From positions 1,426,001 through 1,490,000 of the forward strand of contig JAJTUQ010000001.1 in NCBI GenBank assembly GCA_021399445.1: a DNA stretch of 64,000 nucleotides, in the 5' to 3' direction. The DNA is from Xylogone sp. PMI_703 (taxonomy: Eukaryota > Ascomycota > Leotiomycetes). Within the stretch, counting starts at the first letter, position 1, and each line of letters opens with the position of its first letter. Both the position numbers and the translations under genes were made by a program. Positions 1 through 10,658 of the stretch are shown here, piece after piece. The notes below the pieces were generated by a model. That model saw only the letters and a program-made list of their open reading frames with translations. It was not told the origin of the DNA and did no database searches.

Positions 1-3000
1 GAACCAGACAGTACCGTGCTGTGAGCCAATCCAAAAACCAATCTGCTGCACCTCCATCACACGAAGCAACACCAACGAAGGAGACACCACATGTGCTCTC
101 CAAAAAGCCATCATCCTTCTTTCGCCGTCGGAAGAAGTCAATATCAGAACCCGAGCCACCTCTACCCCGCGCCCCCGTTCAGCAGGTACATCTGCCTTCT
201 GATAAAGATCTCTCAAATGTACTCGCTCTAGATAGCCCTTCGAATAGTTTGAGGCAGGTTATGAATCCCTATTTACGAAATTCAGTTGTGAGCCCCATGG
301 AGCCCCAGCCCCCAAGCAAGCTAGACCAACAGGCTGGGGACGATTCTGAAGAGACAGAGCGGTATACGCGAGGATTCTCTCCAGATTATGAGCCGGATAA
401 GAATGCTACGATCCGAACTGTCGACCAGCAACCTCAAAATACCACCGACAATCCTAATTCGGGTTATGAAGCCATGCAAAAGTCTACTTCGTCTTTAAGT
501 CCAAATACAGGCCTGGGCTTCGATGGACGCTCGAATTTGGATCGTGATATCACTTTTCTACAAGATGCTAGTGATAATGACCCGGATGGACCCACCAGCA
601 AGTCTCAGTCAACCTCGGTGGCAAGGGACAAGGGCGTTGGGAGTGAGAAGGCCCAGTCAATGCGCGCTCAGACTCTCGGAAAAATTGATACCGCTAAGCC
701 GGCATCAAAGCCGGAGTCTCAGAAGACTACCCCAGGTTCCAAGGCGGGTGATAGTAAGACTAAATCTGCAAATGATGATGAATGGGTCATGCTATCTCCC
801 AGGTCCCAGCTATCGTCTAAACCTTCAAACCTGCTATCTCCCAAAGAGAAAAATGGTCAAAGGATGTGGTTAGAGCCCTCGTCATCAGAGGAATCACTGG
901 TTGAGACGTCCAAACTCGCTTTACCAGGAGAGAAGGGTGGTTCTTACGGTGCGATGAGTGGATCCACTGATTCAGTGTATAAATCTGCCACGAGTTTGCC
1001 CATAGTACAGATTGAAGGACAGGAATATCCACCATCCAGCCCTACTCAGGAGAATGCCGCATCTCAGCCGCTAAATCCCACGCCGGATGATCGCGACAGA
1101 GCATATATGATCTACAGTGGTAATGAGGATTTTATTCAAAAAGAGAAGGCCGCCGCATGGATGGGAGATGATAGCCCTGTTAAGGCAAGGACTTTAGTTG
1201 CATATATGGAGTTGTTTGATTTCGCCAATATGAACATACTCGCAGGATTAAGGAATCTATGTGGCAAATTAATTTTGCGAGCAGAAAGTCAACAGGTTGA
1301 TCGAATCTTGGACGCATTCGCGAAAAGATGGTGTCAATGCAATCCTAACCATGGATTCAAGGTTACTGGTAGGTTTTTGGGAACTATATTCGATAGTTGA
1401 AATACTGACAGAAGATAGACGTTGTTCACACAATCTGTTACTCGATCCTCTTGTTGAATACCGATCTCCATATGGCGGATATCGAGCAAAAGATGACTCG
1501 GAATCAATTCATCAAGAATACTATGCCCACTGTGAGGCATAGTGTAGAGGACGCCGCTCCTGATGCTTTTACAGGGAAAGGCCAAGATTCATCGCAGAAG
1601 GAGGAGAGGTCTTCCATTGATGAGCAGCCATCATGGAGAACATCCTTCAAGCCACCAGCGCGGGGTGGAACTGGAAATGAGCTTGATGCATTTAGAGGTA
1701 GCTCAACAGCGCTCGACTCTGATTCAACCGACTGTGGAGCGCTCGTAAAAGCTCCTTTCAACGGTACGCAGAAAGCCTGGGAGGCACAAGTGGAGGTCGT
1801 TCTAAAGGACTTCTACAATTCAATTCGCAATGAGCGTCTCCCACTTCACGGTGCACCAGCCGACAAAACACAGGGTCAGGGGTCGTCGTCCAATACTCTT
1901 TCTGTATTCGCAAACGGAGTTCTACGACGTACCCCAAGTGTCTTAAGCAAGGCACCTTCGGAATCTGCCAGTTATATAAGAGGGAGAACAGCAGAGACTG
2001 TTCGTGCAAATGGTAAATGGGCGAACAAGAACAGATCGCGACCTCGTCTGTATCCTAGCTCAGGACTGGGATCAAGTCGAACTAGCTTAGATGATCAATC
2101 ACTATGGAGTCCATCTATGACTTCGAGCACCTGGAGTAAGTATTCTCTTGGTAAAACCCAAACATCGTCGATGTCGGTTGACTCTCTGGGTACGACAGCA
2201 CTGGGAGAATATCACCAGTCTATCGGCTTCGCAAACGCTTTGAGCCAGGCAATTATTCGCGAGGAGCACCCGGGAACCTCAGCTAGCAACGGTAGTGATC
2301 GGGATGAACTCCGCGCGGCGCCATTACTAGAAGACGAATCTCTTGAATTGCACGGCCCTCCATGGGCAAAAGAAGGAATTGTCAAGCACAAACATCACCT
2401 CGAATCCATAGACAAGAGAGCAAAGGACCGAAACTGGAACGAGGTATTTGCTGTCATCGAGAAAGGTTACATGAGTTTGTTCTCGTTCTCTACCAAAAGT
2501 GTGCGCAATAAACCAAAGAACAAAGGTAGGGGAGCGGTTGTTGGCGGTGGAAACTGGCAAGAGAATGCCGAAAGCTTGGGTTCATTCTTGCTTAGGCAGA
2601 CTGTTGCCAGCGTATTACCTCCGCCAGGATATTCCAAAGCACGTCCCCATGTCTGGGCCTTGTCTTTACCCACTGGAGCAGTCCATCTCTTCCAAGTCGG
2701 CACTCCAGAAATTGTCAAGGAATTTGTCACTACTGCAAATTACTGGAGCGCTCGTCTATCAAACCACCCTCTCGTAGGAGCAGTTTCGAACATAGAATAT
2801 GGGTGGTCTGATTCCGTTATAAACAATGCGTTAGTGTCTGCTATCAATGAGTCCACTGGCAACACTCCCGGCAGACCATCTACTGGCGGTCAAAGGCCAA
2901 GCATGGCTGGTTCGATGAGATCAAGCAGTCTGGATCAGGGCTATAGCAGTATGAGACCAAGGTTGCCAGGTGACCGAATCACTATTTTTGACTGGGTGCC

Positions 3001-3414
3001 ACCGACACAAAATCTGCGCTCTAGCAATCTGATGGAAGCGGATCAATTAAAGGAACTGATGACCTATGTAGCTGGGATCGAGGAAGAGCTCCAAAAGCAC
3101 AATCAGTTGCGGAGCCCAATGCTACTTGCTGTAGGTTTTCCACTTTCTATATTGCTATTCTCAGGCTGAATACTAACCACGAACAGTTTACCCCAAGACA
3201 TATGAACGCTCAAAAGGCGATGGCAAATTGGGAGAAGAAGTCCTCCTATTTGCTTAGAGAAATTGTCAAGTTCGGCACCTACATTGATTCTTTACAAGCG
3301 GCCGAGACTGCTAAGCAGAGAATCTACGCCGAACGTGCTGCAGAAAGAGCGTTGGCTGAAGGTGGATATGAAGATGAGGATGAAGAGGCTGAAATGACAC
3401 TGAGGTCAGAGTGA
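1..3414 (+). CDS. Sec7-PH domain ARF guanine nucleotide exchange factor (5' end missing)
   Basis: The gene enters from the left: its frame is open to base 1 and no start is visible. I read three exons (1-1368, 1419-3130, 3187-3414), giving about 1,101 visible residues. A long Ser/Pro/acidic disordered region comes first. A Sec7 domain follows at roughly visible residues 355-505, split by the first intron. It keeps the catalytic glutamate in LRAESQQVDR (about E428) and the LLLNTDLHMAD helix. A PH domain lies at about 765-910 (it begins KEGIVKHKH), and the C-terminus looks coiled-coil (NAQKAMANWEKK). Sec7 domains load GTP on ARF GTPases, and the PH domain should bring this one to membranes. The Sec7-PH-coil order fits the fungal Syt1/Yel1 and animal EFA6 types. 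I cannot tell which is the true orthologue. Confidence 0.85.
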
Positions 3415-4457
3415 CAGGACATCTCACTCAGGCTCTGTCTTCATGGATCTTCCCCTGCCGAAAACCGTTCGACCACAAACATAACTCTTTTTTAGTGTAA
3501 TATTATCGGCGCTCTCCGGGAGGGATAAGGAGGTGTTTCATGTGCAAATTGTCTCCTTTTCGGCTGCTATATAATATCTTCCTTCTTACTCTCGCTTATT
3601 TTGTATTATTTATTAATACTTGGTGGCAGCATGTTATGTTCTGTTTGATTTCATGTCCTGCTTCTTTTTTTCATTTTATACCCTGCATCTGGCAGAAGCT
3701 GCACTGCATAGATGTATATTCAAACAGTGGGGATTACCCACTGCTGTCTTGTAGAATGCAAGATAGAATGGAACGCTCGGGTATGAAGTTGTACGACCTC
3801 TGACGATATTGAAGGATGGATTGCGTCCGTTTTCTTTGTTTTTGATTTCGAATATAGATAAGTTGGCGTGTTTGATTAACGTACGCATATTGGGATACAG
3901 GTTTAGGACGAGGCAAATGAAGTCAACGTTGTACACTCAGATTGAGACATCATCTCGCGTGATAGCTTTATTGTGCATCATTTAAGTTGGTTTATATCAA
4001 TCGGCCTCGGAAATATGAAGAAAATTAAAAAGAGAAGAAAAGGCAAAAAAGAAACGGTGTATATGGCAAAAGAGTTCTTGCCCTACGCTGTGGTTCAGCT
4101 GTAGGCCTTACATCTCTCCTAGTCGTATCGAGACAACTAGGCTTAATCCCTCCTTGCTCTTGGAACAGCAATTTGACCTGACCGTTCTGCCACAACGGCG
4201 CTTTTTGCTGTTCGTTGAAAAGAATTCACTTATTTGGGTTTATATAGAAGCTAGTGATTATGAGAAAGCGCCTAGGGGGTGACGGTTGTTGGGTCGCTAG
4301 TGAACGGTGATGTAGAAAGGGGAGAACGCAAGATGGATATATCGTTAAAATCAAGAAGCATAAACCCATTTGGATGCTTTTTGATACATCATATTCGTAC
4401 TACTGCGAGACTTAATAAATTACAATAACAGCAACCTCTCTCACTCAATACCTCCTT
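3415..4457. other. Intergenic region between convergent genes
   Basis: This 1.04-kb stretch separates the stop codon of the Sec7-PH gene from that of the dehalogenase, so it holds both 3' untranslated regions. It is AT-rich with T-runs. The short open frames (for example 3540-3803) show no domain or plausible splice partner. I see no RNA gene. Confidence 0.6.
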
Positions 4458-5523
4458 TTATCTCTCCCATCCCACAATCCTCTCAACCGCCTCCTTAACG
4501 CCCCCCACCACAACCGTCGGACCATCCAGTCCCAAAACACCCGTCAACCCATCAATCCACCCCTTCCCCGAGCGATCCACCCAAGCAGCCTTCATCCCAG
4601 CATTCAACGCACCGACGACATCAAATGGATTACTCGTGACAAGCCACATATTGCCCATCGTCATGGCTTTCAACCCTGCATCACCACTCTTCTCTCCATC
4701 GATTTGCACCGCGGCGAGTAGGCCCGCGTAGGTGTTCGGAGCGGGCTTGAACGATCTGGGGGAGCCATCTGCGTATCTTTCTTGATCACCGCCTTGATCC
4801 CCGGATGAGAGACCGAGGATACGGTCTATGGTGACGAGCTCTCTGAATAATCCTTTTCCAGTTCCTTGTCCTGATGCATTGGAACTAGACCACTTCTTCA
4901 ACCCTTCGCTCTTCTCCACGCTGGCGCCGACCATGTCCAAGCTCCCGTTGGAGAATATGTACGCCGCGACGTGAGCGGTGTTTTGCGAGAGGGTGTCTAG
5001 ACCGGGGGGAACGTCCGGGAAGACGGACAGGGAGTCGTAGGACTGCATGAGGGAGGTTATGGCTGTGGTTGGGAGGGAGAGGGAGTGCTCTGCCAGGGCG
5101 TGATTGAGGGCTGCGAGGGTTAGAGCTTTGAAGGAGGCGTATTTTGCTGGTTCAGTTAGTGCTCCTGAAGACCATTCATTCATTGCTGGGATATAAGTAA
5201 GGAATGGGGAATAAATCATGTGTATGAGATCTTCTTCTGAGTTTTATGAATGGGTGAATTTATAGAGTTATTGAAATTGAAGTGGATTCAAGTGAAATGA
5301 AGTGAAGTGAAATAAAATAAATAAAAATATTTAATGACTTACACATGCACGTCATCCTCCACGAGTACTCCAGTTGATACCGTCGCCATAACGCCGCGAC
5401 CTCGTTGGCCTTGGCCTCACTCCCGACATACTCGGCCAATTGTTTGGCAATGGACTCCGTGGAGAGGAGTGTGCCGTAGAGATCGAATGCTATGACCGTC
5501 TTCGAGGACATCGTTATATCCAA
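4458..5523 (-). CDS. HAD-superfamily 2-haloacid dehalogenase-like hydrolase
   Basis: Two exons on the minus strand, 5343-5523 and 4458-5146, are joined by a 196-bp intron (GTAAGT donor, ACTAAC branch, CCAG acceptor). The joined reading WRMTCMSKYASFKALT matches the family where one expects WR..SM..Y..F...T. The product has 289 residues, or 285 from the second Met. The motif FDLYGTLL carries the nucleophile Asp (D14, or D10 from Met5). VTSNPFDVVGALNAGMKAAW is the downstream HAD motif where Ser/Asn and Gly bind phosphate or halide. This Asp-x-Tyr type is the L-2-haloacid dehalogenase class, which hydrolyses 2-haloalkanoates. In fungi the true substrate is usually unknown. A nearer acceptor at the ATG of 5219 would put a stop codon across the junction, so I rejected it. 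Confidence 0.85.
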
Positions 5524-6152
5524 TTTCTCCTTTTCACTCTTTATAATAAATCTTTCTCTTGCTCGGGTTCTCTTCTTTCCCTTTGGTTGTTTCTAGGGAT
5601 GCATTAAAGGATGAGTAAATAATATATTAGGAGTACTCAGAGAAAGATGGAGCTTTATATTTATTTTCAATCCTCTTTATGTGCGCCTATGGCTTTGGTC
5701 ACAAAAATGATATGATAGAGAGCTATTCCCGTTGTAGGCAATGTGCTCAATCTACGTCAGTGGGGTGTTGAGACGATGTGAAGTGGGATCGCCGAAGCAC
5801 GCCGGAGTCGACCGAGGTTAGGAAATGCTTACCACACTTGTTGGAACATGTTTCTTTGGTAATCAAATTGTGTATCGGAGTCAATATGTATTGTATATCG
5901 TACGAGAAGGAATAGTAGTGGTGATTATTTGATTTGCACTGTATTTTTGAGAATAAATTTGAGCTGTTTTTAACTCATGCGTAACTTAGTTTAACCAAAA
6001 GGATCATGTTTCCACCTACTCCCAGATCCAGCACCAGTCCTAGACACCTAAATCTGTAATGGATATCACAGTTGACTTATACCAAATACCCACCTGTTAC
6101 CATCCGTAACGCCGCGATATAACGTACACCATAAATGAGAGACAAAGACGTC
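5524..6152. other. Intergenic region upstream of the dehalogenase
   Basis: This 630-bp stretch holds the promoter of the minus-strand dehalogenase and the 3' region of the GH32 gene, which is on the same strand. It is AT-rich. I see no open frame with features and no repeat. Confidence 0.5.
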
Positions 6153-8037
6153 TTAACTGCTCCATCCACTCTTCAATCCCCAAGCCTCAAATTCAACCCT
6201 GCTCCCATCCTCGAACCCAGAAATGCTCAAGCTCATGGTATCTAAAGCACTCTTTGGGAAGAATATCATAGTGCCAGTATTAACACCACCATTCACGAAG
6301 ACATCCAGGATAGTCCGATCGATGACGCCGTTGAAAGTGTAAGTCTGCGTTGTGGACTGTCTTGTAAAGCGTGAGGATCTGAATTGTTTGGATGATGGGG
6401 AGCGTGAAGAGAGCGAAGTGCTAGAATATGGGATGAGATTCGACTTCTTGAATTGTGTGGTCTCGGAACTTGAAGTCCAGGAGGTTATATTCGCTCTTGA
6501 CATGCTAAATGTGGCACTTGATTCGGCTACACTTAGTCCCAGTGTGATGCTCTCTCTGGTTTTGCTGCTGAAAAATGCAAGTTGTATCGTTGCGTCCGCA
6601 TCAGTTTGGCTGGCAGATACGACATCTACGGAGAAGCTAATGGCGCCAGAAGACAGAGTCGAGTAATCAATGACTATGCCTCCATTCCCCATGTTCTTCT
6701 CTGATGATAAGAGTGTGTCATGCATTGGCGTAATATCAACAGGCTGAGAGATGAGATCGTATCCACTCGAAGTGACATTGGCAAAGTAATGGGTCCTCGC
6801 CAGACTCATTGAGCTTATCCATCCCTCCGCCGTCCCAGTGGGCACATCCGTCGCATAAGCCAGACTTGTTGCCCAGGAGATAGATATTGGTTTGTATGCT
6901 GCCGCAGAGCCGAGCTCATAAAAGAATGCAGTAGCATAGCTGTCTTGCCCGAAGTCCATGTATCTAGTCGTGAGGTCGTCTACCGGGAAGAAGTGTGTAC
7001 CATTGAACGTGCCTGGAAAATATTTCACCCCTGAGCTCCCAGTAGGCCCACCTCCAGAAGTCGAGATAGACAGGAGATAGTAATCGTGGTTTGGTGTAGC
7101 TGTAGGGGAACTGTGGAATGGCATGGGCACAAATTGTGGACATTCAAAAGCAGCAGGTACCCCTGGATTTGTGAAAGTTGAGACTTGTGTCCAAGACTTG
7201 AGATCCTTGCTGGTATAGAAGGCAATGAATTTTTCATCCGCATGGCTAACTACCATAACCCAGTGCTGGGCTGGCTCATACCAGATGACTTTGGGGTCAC
7301 GGAAACCGTGCTGGTTAAGGGATATGATGGGGTTGTCAGCGTATTTGGTGAAGGTATAACCCCCGTCATGAGAATAAGCAATCGCTTGAGCTTCCTGAGC
7401 ATCTGTGTAATTTGTGTAGAAAGCAACAATGCCGTTTGATTGGTTAGGAAAGAAGCCAGACGTATTGTTCACATCGATGACTATACTTCCCGACCAAACA
7501 GCACCATAATCATCACCAAGGATGGCAATTGGATGGTTAGTCCAGGTGTATAGATCCTCAGAGGTTGCATGGCCCCAGTCCTTGAGTATTCCTGGGCTAA
7601 GAGTTGGGGCATCTGGTAAGTGTTAGAATGCATTTGTGCGGCACTTTTAGGGGAACATGGAAAAAATAATAACGTGGTGTAACTGCCAAATCGCGAGTAA
7701 CAAGATACCCCGAGTAAATGAGCAGAAGTACATTTGAGTGAAATACTGTGAGAAGAAAAGCAAACCAGTGAAACTCACACTGATAATACAAGTGCCACAA
7801 CCCATCCTCATCCCTGAACAAGCCATTGGGGTCATTCATGAAATCCTGGGGTGGCGTGAAATGAACCTGTGGTCTCCATGGGGCGTCGTAGCCAGAGGAG
7901 GCCCTTGCGAGAGGAGATTGGGCATGTTGTGGCACTTGGCTATCCTCGGGATCAGCTGGATCTAGACACCACTGTTGATCTATCAAGGTGGCTTGCAATC
8001 CAAGAGAAGCCAGGCTGGCACACAGGACTGAGCGCAT
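6153..8037 (-). CDS. Secreted glycoside hydrolase family 32 fructosidase (invertase/inulinase type)
   Basis: Two exons, 7779-8037 and 6153-7612, are joined by a 166-bp intron (GTGAGT...CCAG). The join gives [21 protein letters not shown], as expected for GH32. The 572-residue protein begins with a short basic-hydrophobic stretch likely to be a signal peptide. All three GH32 catalytic acids are visible: the nucleophile in MNDPNG (D69), the transition-state stabiliser in FRDPK (D192) and the acid/base in FECPQF (E243). The C-terminal beta-sandwich ends near [15 protein letters not shown]. The enzyme should act outside the cell on beta-fructofuranosyl bonds in sucrose, inulin or levan. Sequence alone does not separate invertase from exo-inulinase. 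A fungal GH32 fits a diet of plant sugars. Confidence 0.92.
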
Positions 8038-9899
8038 CGTATGATTCCACTGTAGTATTCTTGAATGGGTCCCCTATTCTTGACTCTGTGTATATGCTGC
8101 TAGTGTCTCTATACCTTTATGTAGTGTGTACTGTACCAGCTGCACGAATGACAACTGTAACACCCAATGTGATGCTCTGTAAGCTGACCTGAGTCTTTCT
8201 TAGTATAGACAAGCCTCTTGAGGCCTTATGAATCTCTGTCTATAGGCCAAATAGAGTTCAACGCCGTATATATGTCTAACTTCACATATACCCCCTCTCT
8301 GTATATAAATAACGCCACGAATAGGGCTAAGAGAAGTAAAAGTAGAAATCTGATGACGTGATGCTAGGCAATCACCGTTGCTATCTATATATGCTATGAT
8401 GAGGCCCGTTCTTAAAAAAAACCTGAAACAGACCGGAAGAAAACGAAAGAACGACGAGAAGAGAGCCCTCTTTTTATATACCAAGGAAGGAAACGCAGCG
8501 ACTAGGGTATCATGGAGCTAGGAGGGAGGAGAAGGCCGAGAGGACGAGAAGACTGGGAAGAAGAGAGTATGACGACGAGAAAAGAGAGCGGTGGAACAAA
8601 GACGCATCAACACCAAGTCCGGGGTATCAGGATCGCAGGAAGGGTGAGTGATGCATAGGAGCATCACGAGGTGTTGCAGAACGCGATGGGGGGCAAGCAT
8701 TGGTGGACAACGGGGGAGCCTCAGGCTGTGGCACGGTGGCTGGGGGTGGCTTGATTGGTGCTCTGTGGGGAAGTTGCAGCGCTGAAAACCTACGAGGGGG
8801 CCTGCAACATGCCCCGCCACAGGGACTCCCTCACCTCTTTCTAAGCAACTTTATGCCCTGAAAGCAGCTTGGAGAGTGCCGAGATCATAGGCTCGAGCCG
8901 GATCGACGTCGTCTGGGGATCATCACGTGATTCACCACCAACCCTCATTCGAAGTCATTCCCCTCTGCGGGGTACATCTCGGACCTGCTGTTTCTGGACC
9001 ATCCCCGGCGTCGATCTGGGGGTCCTGGGGCGTCAGGTGGTACAGCTTTAAGCACGTTAAGCTTATACTATTGCTCAATATACTCGTGCATGCCTTGGGA
9101 TGATGACATCTACGTGATATCTTTTCTATCTTTTCCCCGCGCCTCGGAGGTTGTGAGACAGGATCGAGGCGGATCCGGCGAGATATTCTACCGTTTTTGC
9201 GAGATGCGCCTGCTTGAGGAGAGACATATATGTAACGTTAAAGTGACAGTTCGGCATTCGACGCAGGGCCATCGGTGGCATTTTCCCCTTCATACAGCAC
9301 TTCGGCGTCACGTAGATCTCATCCATCTGCCCGTTCTGGAAGCACAGTTCCTCTTTCATGTTGAGGAGGTGGACTCGGTGGAGACCTGGATTTTACATGT
9401 CCGGAGAAAATATACACGAGAAATTCTCCTAGGCCATAGCCCATACGTCATGTGCCGGGCCTTTCACCGGCAGCCACACCTTAAGTTGCTTTCGAGTGGA
9501 CGGGGTGGAGGGCTCTAGCTCTACTGAAAGTGTCCCTCAACCCCCATTCTCGTATCCTTCCAAGACGTCATCAGGGCTCTCTTTTGCAAGAGACCACAAG
9601 CACTCGGCTTTGGAATCCTCCTTCTGCTCCTTTTCTATCCTTCTTCTCCATCGATCTTTCAGTACACAACTAGATGTGGGTATATATCTCATATAGACCC
9701 AAATAAGTATCATCCTCGCACCACAACAAGCAGCTGTTATGGCATAATGGCAAGAGGAGGAATAGGAATTAAACTTAACACCAATTCTGCAAGTGCAGAT
9801 GTTAAGGGAGATGTAGGCATATGTATGTTAGTGCATACATAGTGCGCGAACTCTTTTGTCGTTTGAGTTCTTTTTTTCTCTTGTTATTATTATCTCATC

Positions 9900-9942
<43 letters not shown>

Positions 9943-10658
9943 GGCTAAACAATGATGTTCTGTGTTATTTTGTTTTCCTATGCCTCCCCCATTGAATAGA
10001 GTGGTGATGTTCAGGTCCTTTACTCGGTTGAGGCTTGGTTGAGTCTTTGACGATGTCTACATATAGGACTATCTTATATGTATACGAACAGTACACATTA
10101 TCTTAGTCTCCACCCAAGCCTCCTATTCTGTAGTTGCAAAAAAGAGGGTTTACAACCTGGCGTTACCTATTGTCTGACTTCTATGTCCTGAATCCATTCC
10201 TATCTTGATGTAGTTTCTTCATACGAGACTCGGCTTGGAGGTGATGGTATAGCCACTATATATCCACACACAGTTACTCCAGCATTTCACAATCTTTGCC
10301 GAAACTTAAATGGACAAATGTACTTCCATGTGGCTCAGGCCAGTAAAAACCATTATCTTTACGTTCTTATTCTTCATCATAAACTAAGTAGTGCGGAGAA
10401 TCTATGTCCCCTGCACTCTGCTACCTATCAAGGGATAACTTTTTCGTCCTCCTGGATACATGAATCAGAGGAAAAGCCGAAAACATAAAAATCAAGCCAA
10501 ATTAAAGCAAATCAATGCTCCCAGCCCTAGAAAAAGACATAACACAAAGAGTAATCATATAGCTACATGAAGCTTCCTCTTCTGCTAACCAGCCTGCTAC
10601 CATTGGCTTGATCAATACATAACAGAGAACAACGCCCTTCTAACAATGAATACAAACC
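8038..10658. other. Gene-poor region with a TC microsatellite
   Basis: These 2.6 kb lie upstream of the GH32 gene and downstream of the trimodular enzyme, both on the minus strand. The longest open frame (9090-9518, 142 codons) has no recognisable domain and no splice partners. A purine-rich tract lies near 8515-8600, and the promoter of the GH32 gene should be in the first kilobase. Otherwise I see only the TC repeat listed separately. Confidence 0.5.
9903..9938. repeat. (TC)18 dinucleotide microsatellite
   Basis: An uninterrupted run of about 18 TC units sits in the gene-poor stretch. It is likely to vary in length between strains. Confidence 0.95.

Noticed and set aside
3540..3803. 87-codon frame after the Sec7-PH gene
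   Set aside because: T-rich 3' untranslated sequence with a hydrophobic low-complexity translation and no conserved features.
5220..5342. A short intron ending just before the ATG at 5219 in the dehalogenase
   Set aside because: The leftover base would create a stop codon at the join. The acceptor at 5147 restores the family sequence.
9090..9518. 142-codon open frame
   Set aside because: No domain, no coding-like composition and no splice partners.
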